Assembly: GCF_044793635.1 (NCBI RefSeq)
Contig: NZ_CP084992.1
Location: 558,001 to 622,000 of the forward strand
DNA length: 64,000 nt
Direction: 5' to 3'
From: Virgibacillus_F necropolis_A
Lineage (GTDB): Bacteria > Bacillota > Bacilli > Bacillales > Amphibacillaceae
The notes below the pieces were generated by a model, which worked only from the letters and a program-made list of their open reading frames with translations, did no database searches and was not told where the DNA came from. Within the stretch, counting starts at the first letter, position 1; every line of letters starts with the position of its first letter. Shown piece by piece: positions 33,177 through 40,259 of the stretch. The translations under genes and the position numbers were made by a program.

Positions 33177-34465
33177 TATGAAATACCTCCCTCTTGTTTC
33201 GTTACAGTTTGCATGTAAGATACTATATCTGAAATAGCAACCTTGGTTTGGTTACCTGTTTTCATATCTTTTACATTGATTTCTTGGTTTTCTATTTCCT
33301 GATCACCTAACACAAGGACAACCCTTGCGTTTACACGATCTGCAGCTTTAAATTGACCTTTCATTTTACGACCTTGATAATCACGATCCACCTGAATTCC
33401 ATTTTCACGTAATGTGTGTACAAGACGAACGGATTCTGATTCTGCATTATCACCGAATGCCACTAAAAAACAATCTAGTTGATCATCAACAGGTAATGTA
33501 ACATTTTCAGCTTCCAGTGCCATTAACAATCTTTCTATTCCCATTCCAAATCCAATACCAGGTGTGTTTGGACCGCCTAAATCTTCTACAAGACCATTAT
33601 ATCGGCCACCACCAGCTAACGTAGTGATTGAACCAAACCCCTCGGCTTCACTCATAATTTCAAATGCCGTGTGATTATAATAATCTAATCCTCGAACTAA
33701 ACTTTTATCTACTGTATATGGAATATTCATCAAATCTAAATAGGTCTTAACTTGTTCAAAATAGGAACTAGATTCCTCATTTAAATAATCTACCATGGAT
33801 GGTGCTGTTTTCATTGCAGGATGTTCACTGTCTTTTTTGCAATCTAATATTCGTAAAGGATTTTGAGTCAAACGTGATTGACAATCGTTACACAATTCAT
33901 CTTTATGCGGTGTAAAGTGCTGAACTAATGCCTCCCGATAATTATTTCGACTTTCATTATCACCTAAGCTGTTAATAACAAGCTTCAGTGATTTTAATCC
34001 AAGCTCTTTATAGCATGTCATCGCCAAATCAATTACTTCAGCATCTACAGCAGGGTCTGCGCTGCCCATTGCCTCTACACCAAATTGGTTTAATTGACGC
34101 ATTCTACCTTTTTGAGGACGCTCATAACGGAACATCTGCCCAAAGTAATAAAGTTTCACTGGCTGAATTGGGGAACCAAATAACTTGTTTTCAACAAAAG
34201 CTCGAACAACTGAAGCAGTTCCTTCTGGCCGTAAAGTTAGGCTTCTACCACCACGATCTTCAAATGTATACATCTCTTTTTGAACAATATCTGTTGAATC
34301 CCCTACACCTCGTTGAAATAACTCCGTGTGCTCGAATAACGGGGTACGAATTTCGCTAAAATGAAATCTGTCACACACATTTTTTATAACGCTCTCCATA
34401 TATTGCCATTTTTTAGCAGTTTCAGGTAAAATATCCACGGTACCTCGTGGGGCTTGAATGTTCAT
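33176..34465 (-). CDS. hisS: Histidyl-tRNA synthetase
   Basis: Charges tRNA-His. The 429-residue protein has the class II core (RGTVDILPE at 6-14, motif 2 MFRYERPQKGRMRQLNQFG near 109-127), the His-specific LVRGLDYYNHTAFE (near 262-275) and motif 3 GIGFGMGIERLL, then the C-terminal anticodon domain. The ATG at 34465 follows AAAGGAGG; codons upstream belong to the T-box leader. It is co-transcribed with aspS. Confidence 0.97.
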   Translation of the reverse strand: MNIQAPRGTVDILPETAKKWQYMESVIKNVCDRFHFSEIRTPLFEHTELFQRGVGDSTDIVQKEMYTFEDRGGRSLTLRPEGTASVVRAFVENKLFGSPIQPVKLYYFGQMFRYERPQKGRMRQLNQFGVEAMGSADPAVDAEVIDLAMTCYKELGLKSLKLVINSLGDNESRNNYREALVQHFTPHKDELCNDCQSRLTQNPLRILDCKKDSEHPAMKTAPSMVDYLNEESSSYFEQVKTYLDLMNIPYTVDKSLVRGLDYYNHTAFEIMSEAEGFGSITTLAGGGRYNGLVEDLGGPNTPGIGFGMGIERLLMALEAENVTLPVDDQLDCFLVAFGDNAESESVRLVHTLRENGIQVDRDYQGRKMKGQFKAADRVNARVVLVLGDQEIENQEINVKDMKTGNQTKVAISDIVSYMQTVTKQEGGIS

Positions 34466-34498
34466 TGGTTTTTCCTCCTTTAGTATCAGTAAAAAAAC

Positions 34499-34760
34499 AT
34501 AAAAAAACTCCCATCCCAATATAAAAAAGGGACGAGAGTTTACCCGCGTTGCCACCCTAGTTGATGCAATATCTAGCATCCACTCTTCACAGTTAACGCC
34601 TGCAAAACGTCTTAACCTACATTGAATTCAATTAAGATCCTAAGGAATGTCTTTCATTAAGTTAGTATGTGAAAATGCTTGCAGCCGACGACATTTCCTC
34701 TCTATACATCTAATACTTAACTACTTTTTCCCTCAAACGGGTATTATGTATTTATTATTT
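34499..34760 (-). promoter_or_regulatory. T-box riboswitch of hisS-aspS, specifier GAC (Asp)
   Basis: T-box AGGGTGGCAACGCG at 34558-34545 is followed by a terminator (ACTCTCGTCCC with GGGATGGGAGT, then TTTTTTT; 34500-34541). Stem I has the loop AAGTA (34726-34722) opposite GAAAGACA, held by helices GGGAA/TTCC and TTAAGT/ACTTAA. This puts GAC (34651-34649), an Asp codon, in the specifier place, the same register as GCT in the alaS leader here. So charged state of tRNA-Asp, not tRNA-His, should govern both synthetases. Confidence 0.88.
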
Positions 34761-34775
34761 GATAACTGTCGAATC

Positions 34776-34805
34776 ATTATAGAATGATTATAATATTAAT
34801 CCCAA
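34776..34805 (-). promoter_or_regulatory. Candidate sigma-A promoter of the hisS leader
   Basis: TATAAT at 34781-34776 is perfect; TTGGGA at 34805-34800 lies 18 bases upstream. It falls between the yrzK stop and the leader. Confidence 0.55.
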
Positions 34806-34817
34806 CCAGCTGCAATG

Positions 34818-34991
34818 TCAAGCACGACTTATCTTTTTCTTTAATTGTTTTACTTCCCCTAATGAAATCCCGAGTTCCATAGCTATTTCCATATGATTAG
34901 CATGATCATCTAGTTCCATAAACCGATGTAAATTAATATCAAGAATATCCTTACTATTTGAAGCCTTATGCTGCATGTCATTTATTCGCAT
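34818..34991 (-). CDS. yrzK: Small YrzK-like protein with helix-turn-helix-like C-terminus
   Basis: A 57-residue frame preceded by GGAGGTAATAAAA. It reads MRINDMQHKASN at the start and MEIAMELGISLGEVKQLKKK near the end, resembling the second half of a helix-turn-helix (such small proteins are often labelled sigma-70-like). B. subtilis has the small gene yrzK at this place, between hisS and the amidase yrvJ, which supports it being real. Function is unknown. Confidence 0.72.
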   Translation of the reverse strand: MRINDMQHKASNSKDILDINLHRFMELDDHANHMEIAMELGISLGEVKQLKKKISRA

Positions 34992-35139
34992 TTTTATTAC
35001 CTCCAGTACATCTATCTTTGCCTAAATTCATTATTTCTATTAAAATAAAAAAGATACATATGCGTTTTATTTTTTTACTAAAGAAAAGTAAAGTGCCTCT
35101 CGAGAAATCAATATGATAAACCACGAAATTATTTATTAA

Positions 35140-35515
35140 GGCTGTTTTCGTAAAGATTGTTGCTTTTGAGAGAATAGATATGACCGCGACTTACCTACTG
35201 GTTGATTTCCGCTATGGGGTCTTCAGACTCGTGCTGTTTCCGCAGGAGTCAACATGTCCGCAGCGAAAATCAACTGCCCTAATAGTGAAAGGGGCTATAT
35301 AGTACTGCTTCCAGACACCATGTTAGCGGAGGAAATACACGGAGACTCCTGCGGAAACAGCGATGACGATGAGACCCCGCAGTGAGCGGTTTTTGCTCGC
35401 GAGGAGGCTCAGCGCGAGCCCTAAGGTGCGCGTAGTGTATTTCCGGAGCGGTATGCTATGAAACAGTTTATATCAACTATGATGATGAAAAGCAACAATG
35501 CGTACGAAAAGAGCC
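35140..35515. mobile_element. MITE copy C (376 bp) with perfect 8-bp target duplication
   Basis: The cleanest copy. Left end GGCTGTTTTCGTAAAG then ATTGTTGCTTT; right complement GGCTCTTTTCGTACGC then ATTGTTGCTTT. An 8-bp direct repeat TTTATTAA flanks it (35132-35139 and 35516-35523). The GC-rich interior matches copies A and B (GGAGACTCCTGCGG, GAGACCCCGCAGTGAGCG, GAGGAGGCTCAGCGC, GTGTATTTCCGGAGCGG). No coding capacity. It fills most of the yrzK-amidase gap (34992-35564); the rest is AT-rich with no other feature seen. Confidence 0.92.
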
Positions 35516-35564
35516 TTTATTAAAGATGGGGCGATTGCGAATTTATTTAAGGGGGAAATGGAAA

Positions 35565-36623
35565 TTGCGCACGTTGAAAATATTCGGGATTTGTACAAGC
35601 TTATTGTTGGTATTAACCGCTATGACGAACCCTGTGAAAGCAGAAGAAGCGGTTATCAATACAGAAATCCTAAACGTTAGAAGTGGACCTGGACAGACTT
35701 ATGATGAAATTACAGAGGTACATGTAAATGAAACGTATCCAATCCTGCAACGCCAAGATAATTGGGTTGAAATTCAGTTAGATTCAATGACAGGATGGAT
35801 AACGACAGAGTACATAACAGTCCAAAAAGAAAAAACTTCGAACAACGAAGCAGACCAAGCTTCTAAACAATCGTCAATCGACGAAATAACCATCCCATAT
35901 GAAAATACACATTTAAGAAGTGGTCCTTCAACAGAATATGAAATCGTTGGTTTTGCTAAAAAAGGTACATCTTTTGATGTTTTGGGTGAAACTGAAGATT
36001 GGTATGAAGTTAAACATGAGGATTTGAAAGGGTTTTTAAAGAAGCAATTCGTAAAAGATGCTGCAGATACAGTATCTAGAGGAATTGAAAACAAAACAAT
36101 CGTGATTGATGCCGGGCATGGAGGCCGTGATGTTGGTGCGATTGGCGCAAGTGGTACTTATGAAAAAGACTATGCGTACAAAACTTCTTTGGAACTGAAA
36201 CAAGAATTAACTGTTTTAGGTGCAAACGTTTTATTAACCCGACCAAAAGATGAATTTATTTCACTAGGAAGTCGGTCAAGCTATGCAAATATCGCTGCTG
36301 ATGCATTTATTAGTATTCATTATAACAGCACACCTGCTTTACCAAATGTAACTGGAATTGGAACGTATTACTACCACGGTCAGAACAAAGATCTTGCATC
36401 ATACGTACAAAAAGAATTGATTAAAGAAACCGGAGCAGATGATCGTGGAATTGCATATGGCGACTTTTATGTTATCAGACAAACGTTTAAACCAGCAATA
36501 TTAGTGGAACTGGGCTTTATATCCAATCAGGAAATGGAACAACTCCTCCAAACAAATGCCTATCAAAAGAAATTAGTACAAGGCATGGTTAACGGTTTGC
36601 TCAAGTATTTTGGGAATAACTAA
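35565..36623 (+). CDS. N-acetylmuramoyl-L-alanine amidase with two SH3b domains (YrvJ-like)
   Basis: Secreted cell-wall hydrolase. A signal peptide (about residues 1-27, FGICTSLLLVLTAM then NPVKA) is followed by two bacterial SH3 domains (LNVRSGPGQTYDEI and HLRSGPSTEYEIVG) and an Amidase_3 domain with zinc ligands in DAGHGG, the Glu of TYEKD and the His of SIHYNS, and the catalytic Glu in LVELGFISN. B. subtilis YrvJ at this locus has more SH3 repeats. The start is uncertain: TTG 35565 has AAGGGGG upstream, while ATG 35526 has no site and touches the MITE duplication. Confidence 0.9.
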   Translation: MRTLKIFGICTSLLLVLTAMTNPVKAEEAVINTEILNVRSGPGQTYDEITEVHVNETYPILQRQDNWVEIQLDSMTGWITTEYITVQKEKTSNNEADQASKQSSIDEITIPYENTHLRSGPSTEYEIVGFAKKGTSFDVLGETEDWYEVKHEDLKGFLKKQFVKDAADTVSRGIENKTIVIDAGHGGRDVGAIGASGTYEKDYAYKTSLELKQELTVLGANVLLTRPKDEFISLGSRSSYANIAADAFISIHYNSTPALPNVTGIGTYYYHGQNKDLASYVQKELIKETGADDRGIAYGDFYVIRQTFKPAILVELGFISNQEMEQLLQTNAYQKKLVQGMVNGLLKYFGNN

Positions 36624-36627
36624 AAAA

Positions 36628-36666
36628 AACGATCCGTTCGTGTTTTTGATGCACGAATGGATCGTT
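36628..36666. terminator. Bidirectional terminator between amidase and dtd
   Basis: AACGATCCGTTCGTG and CACGAATGGATCGTT pair with one G-T, with T-runs on both strands. Confidence 0.9.
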
Positions 36667-36672
36667 TTTTTA

Positions 36673-37119
36673 TTATTTTTCCTTGCTATCTAGTATAAAT
36701 GTTGCTGGTCCTACATTAGTTAATTGAACATTCATCATTTCGCCAAATTTACCTGTTTCAACAGGTACGCCTTGTCCTCTGATCAACTGATTTGTGGCTT
36801 CATACAACTCAGTTGCATGATCTGGCTTTGCTGCATTGACAAAACTTGGACGTCTACCTTTTTGAACGTTACCATACAGTGTGAATTGGGAAATAGATAA
36901 AACTTCACCATTTACATCTTTAAGAGACAAATTCATTTTTTGATCTGCATCCTCAAAAATACGTAGATTTACTACCTTATTAACAATATAGGTAGCATCC
37001 TCTACCGTATCGTCATGCGTAACACCTAATAGCATAACTATTCCATTGTCAATCTGTCCTACCACATCGCCATCAATTGTTACACTAGCATTAATGGCGC
37101 GCTGGATGACTGCTTTCAT
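36673..37119 (-). CDS. dtd: D-aminoacyl-tRNA deacylase
   Basis: Removes D-amino acids (and Gly mischarged on tRNA-Ala) from tRNA. The 148-residue protein keeps the SQFTLYGN motif (near 77-84) and the cross-subunit Gly-cisPro motif, here NVGPATF instead of the common NxGPVT (near 133-139), a mild change. GVTHDDT is also typical. TTAAAGGAG precedes the ATG. It lies next to relA as yrvI does in B. subtilis. Confidence 0.94.
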   Translation of the reverse strand: MKAVIQRAINASVTIDGDVVGQIDNGIVMLLGVTHDDTVEDATYIVNKVVNLRIFEDADQKMNLSLKDVNGEVLSISQFTLYGNVQKGRRPSFVNAAKPDHATELYEATNQLIRGQGVPVETGKFGEMMNVQLTNVGPATFILDSKEK

Positions 37120-37185
37120 AAACTTAACTCCTTTAACTGTCTAGCTATTTGTACCTTGCTGAACAGTCGCCTGCACTTTTCTTTT

Positions 37186-37311
37186 CTGTCCAGCTCCGGC
37201 TCCTAGCGACTAGCAAATAGGTAGTCCTGTTGAAAGGTACGTATAGTTCGACGTACTTTCACATTCCTACCTATTTGTACGTCGCTGAACAGTCGCCTGC
37301 ACTTTTCTTTT
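37186..37311. repeat. Dispersed hairpin-rich intergenic element, copy 2
   Basis: Begins CTGTCCAGCTCCGGCTCCTAG and ends GTCGCCTGCACTTTTC, related to the ends of the element at 28675 in reverse orientation. Inside, CAAATAGGTAG (about 37206) pairs with CTACCTATTTG (about 37268), enclosing GAAAG..TACGT/ACGTACTTTC. A 40-base direct repeat (37146-37185 and 37272-37311, two differences) brackets it. Confidence 0.6.
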
Positions 37312-39512
37312 TACTGTACTGTTCTTGTTACTGTATAAACTTCTTTAATTTGTTTAATCCGTTCAACTATTTTTCTTAAATGATTCGTATCATGAATGAG
37401 TATAGTTATATGAATTACGGCCATTTTGTTTCTATCTGAACGACCAGTAACTTGCGTAATATTTGTTTTTGTTTCATTTACAGCTTGTAAGACCTCATTT
37501 AGTAGTCCACGGCGGTCATATCCAGAGATTTCTAAGTCTACATGGTATTGTTTTTTATCTGTATGATTTGTTTCCCATTCAACATGTAAAAAGCGTTGTT
37601 TCGCATCCTCAGTTTGTACGTTAGGACAATCCGCTCTGTGCACAGAAACCCCGCGGCCTTTAGTAATATAACCAACGATGTCATCACCTGGGACAGGATT
37701 ACAACATTTTGACAAGCGCACTAATAAATTGTCCACTCCCGCAACCTTTACACCTGAATCCCGTTTGTGTGTCTTTTTATCTTTTACTTCTGTTTTTACT
37801 TCTTCTAATGTTTGGGCCAAATCCTGTTCTTTTAATTTCGTTTGACGAATCTTATCTGTTAAACGAGTAGAAATCAATGCAGCGGTAATTCCCTGGTAAC
37901 CAACAGCCGCATACATATCCTCTTCATTGGTAAAATTAAATTTTTCGTAAATACGTTGTAAATTCTCTTGTGTTAATGCTTCTTTGGGTTCGATTCCCAA
38001 TGCACGGATTTCTTTATCAACAAGTTCTCTACCTTTTACAATGTTTTCTTCACGACGTTGCTTTTTAAAAAACTGTTTAATTTTATTTTTAGCTTGTGAT
38101 GTTTGTGTAACCTTCAACCAATCCTGTGAAGGACCATAAGAATGCTTAGAAGTCATTACATCAATAATATCACCGTTTTTCAGCTTATAATCAAGTGGCT
38201 CCATCTTACCGTTAACTTTTGCCCCGATTGTTTTATTTCCAATTTCGGTATGAATTCGATAGGCAAAATCGAGTGGCACAGATCCAGAAGGTAACTCCAT
38301 TACATCACCTTTTGGTGTAAACACATAAACCATATCTGAAAATAAATCTACCTTTAATGATTCCATAAATTCTTCAGCATCGTGTGTCTCATTTTGCCAT
38401 TCTAAAATTTCACGGAACCATGTCAATTTTTCTTCAAAGGATTTTTTGTCTTTATTTAGTTGACGACCTTCTTTATAAGCCCAATGCGCAGCAATTCCAT
38501 ATTCAGAAATCTCATGCATTTCTTTGGTTCGTATTTGCACTTCAAGCGGATCGCCTTTAGGACCAATTACAGTAGTATGCAAGGATTGATAGAGATTTGG
38601 TTTCGGCATTGCGATGTAATCCTTAAATCTACCTGGCATTGGCTTCCAGCATGTATGAATAATACCTAATACGGCATAACAATCTTTAATACTATCTACA
38701 ATGATTCTTACTGCAAGCAAATCATAAATTTCATTAAATTGCTTATTCTGCTTCATCATTTTTCGGTATATACTATATAAATGCTTTGGCCGACCAGAAA
38801 TATCAGCATCAATATTTACTTCTTCTACTTGTTTATTCACTTGATCCATAACATCTTTAATATAAGTTTCTCGCTGATCCCGCTTTTGTTTCATAAGCTG
38901 AACAATACGATAATATTGTTGTGGGTTAAGATATCGTAACGCAATATCCTCTAGCTCCCATTTCATAGTAGAAATTCCCAGTCTATGGGCTAATGGCGCA
39001 AATATCTCCAATGTCTCATTGGCTTTTCTTCGTTGTTTTTCTGGTGGAAGATGCTTTAATGTTCGCATATTGTGTAATCGATCTGCTAGTTTTATTAAAA
39101 TTACGCGAATATCTTTTGCCATCGCTACAAACATTTTACGATGGTTTTCAGCTTGAATTGCTTCTTTTGATTTATATTTAATTTTACCGAGCTTTGTTAC
39201 GCCATCAACTAGCATCGCTACTTCATGATTAAAACTCGATTCTATGTCTTCTAAAGTTACATCCGTGTCCTCGACAACGTCGTGCAAAAATCCACCTGCA
39301 ATTGTTTCAGGATCCATCTCTAGTTCAACTAGAATACCTGCAACTTGCACTGGATGTATGATATACGGCTCACCAGATTTTCGAAACTGTTCTGCATGAG
39401 CACGTTCCGCATATTCATATGCACGTTTAATAAAAGCTGCATCATCCTCTGAAAGATACGTGCGAGCTTTTTCAATAACATCTTCACTTGTTAAAATATC
39501 ATCTTTAGCCAT
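37311..39512 (-). CDS. relA: Bifunctional (p)ppGpp synthetase/hydrolase RelA
   Basis: Makes and degrades the alarmone ppGpp in the stringent response. The 733-residue protein has an intact hydrolase HD domain (HPVQVAGIL, HDVVEDT near 76-82, AMAKDIRVILIKLADRLHNM), the synthetase domain (YRKMMKQNKQFNEIYDLLAVR, near 245-265), a TGS domain (VFTPKGDVMELPSG near 395) and a C-terminal ACT domain. The ATG at 39512 follows AGGTG. Its stop lies in the repeated segment after dtd. Confidence 0.96.
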   Translation of the reverse strand: MAKDDILTSEDVIEKARTYLSEDDAAFIKRAYEYAERAHAEQFRKSGEPYIIHPVQVAGILVELEMDPETIAGGFLHDVVEDTDVTLEDIESSFNHEVAMLVDGVTKLGKIKYKSKEAIQAENHRKMFVAMAKDIRVILIKLADRLHNMRTLKHLPPEKQRRKANETLEIFAPLAHRLGISTMKWELEDIALRYLNPQQYYRIVQLMKQKRDQRETYIKDVMDQVNKQVEEVNIDADISGRPKHLYSIYRKMMKQNKQFNEIYDLLAVRIIVDSIKDCYAVLGIIHTCWKPMPGRFKDYIAMPKPNLYQSLHTTVIGPKGDPLEVQIRTKEMHEISEYGIAAHWAYKEGRQLNKDKKSFEEKLTWFREILEWQNETHDAEEFMESLKVDLFSDMVYVFTPKGDVMELPSGSVPLDFAYRIHTEIGNKTIGAKVNGKMEPLDYKLKNGDIIDVMTSKHSYGPSQDWLKVTQTSQAKNKIKQFFKKQRREENIVKGRELVDKEIRALGIEPKEALTQENLQRIYEKFNFTNEEDMYAAVGYQGITAALISTRLTDKIRQTKLKEQDLAQTLEEVKTEVKDKKTHKRDSGVKVAGVDNLLVRLSKCCNPVPGDDIVGYITKGRGVSVHRADCPNVQTEDAKQRFLHVEWETNHTDKKQYHVDLEISGYDRRGLLNEVLQAVNETKTNITQVTGRSDRNKMAVIHITILIHDTNHLRKIVERIKQIKEVYTVTRTVQ

Positions 39513-39693
39513 GAGATCACCTGAATTCAATTAGGGAATAATCATTCTTATAAAGTATAATTATATATCTTATTAGTATCGAAAATTTTTGTAAAAATGT
39601 AAAGTAATATACTTTAAATAGTGCCAGAACATTCACTATATACCTATAATCTACTAATATGCTCCAGATAGCAACTATATATATAAATAATAG

Positions 39694-39724
39694 GCCTGAC
39701 GAATTATGGTTGTTTCGTCAGACC
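39694..39724 (-). terminator. Probable terminator of apt
   Basis: CTGACGAA and TTCGTCAG pair around a 10-base loop, followed on the minus strand by CCTATTATTTAT, a modest T-rich tail. Confidence 0.6.
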
Positions 39725-39746
39725 ATTGCATCTTTACATAATTTTA

Positions 39747-40259
39747 TTAGTAACGCATAAGTGTTAACACATCATAACCATCTAGCTTACTAAGACCATC
39801 TAAATAAGTAAGCTCTATTAGAAATGCACAACCTACTACAATACCACCCAGGTCTTCTACTAATTTAATTGTAGCTTCAATTGTTCCGCCAGTTGCAAGC
39901 AAATCATCTGTAATTAATACACGCTGTCCCGGTTTAATAGCGTCTTTATGGATTGTCAAAACATTTTTCCCATACTCTAAACCATAATCAACCTTTATCA
40001 CTTCACGTGGTAGCTTTCCTTCTTTTCTTACAGGAGCAAATCCAATTTCCAATGCATAGGAAACAGGGCAGCCAATAATAAAACCTCTTGCTTCAGGTCC
40101 GACTACAATATCAATTTCCTTCTCTTTTGCAAACTCCACGATTTCATCTACAGCCGATTTAAAAGCAGTACCGTTATCCATTAATGGTGTAATGTCTTTA
40201 AATTGAACTCCATCTTTCGGCCAGTTTTCTACTATTTTAATATACTTCTTATAATCCAT
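39747..40259 (-). CDS. apt: Adenine phosphoribosyltransferase
   Basis: Converts adenine and PRPP to AMP in purine salvage. The 170-residue protein has the PRPP-binding motif VLITDDLLATGGT (near 118-130), VGPEARGFIIG (near 54-64) and the KDITPLM segment near the N-terminus. The start overlaps the recJ end by 11 bases, and the order recJ-apt-relA is as in B. subtilis. Confidence 0.96.
   Translation of the reverse strand: MDYKKYIKIVENWPKDGVQFKDITPLMDNGTAFKSAVDEIVEFAKEKEIDIVVGPEARGFIIGCPVSYALEIGFAPVRKEGKLPREVIKVDYGLEYGKNVLTIHKDAIKPGQRVLITDDLLATGGTIEATIKLVEDLGGIVVGCAFLIELTYLDGLSKLDGYDVLTLMRY

Noticed and set aside
34665..34700. CAC (His) as specifier of the hisS T-box
   Set aside because: The triplet lies at the base of the distal Stem I helix; GAC occupies the loop opposite AAGTA, in register with the alaS leader.
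35498..35680. 60-codon plus-strand frame starting in the right end of MITE copy C
   Set aside because: It starts in the inverted repeat and overlaps the amidase signal peptide in another frame; no ribosome site.
37146..37311. Possible CRISPR-like direct repeats
   Set aside because: Only two copies, no third unit, spacer of 86 bases is itself a hairpin, and no cas genes are near.
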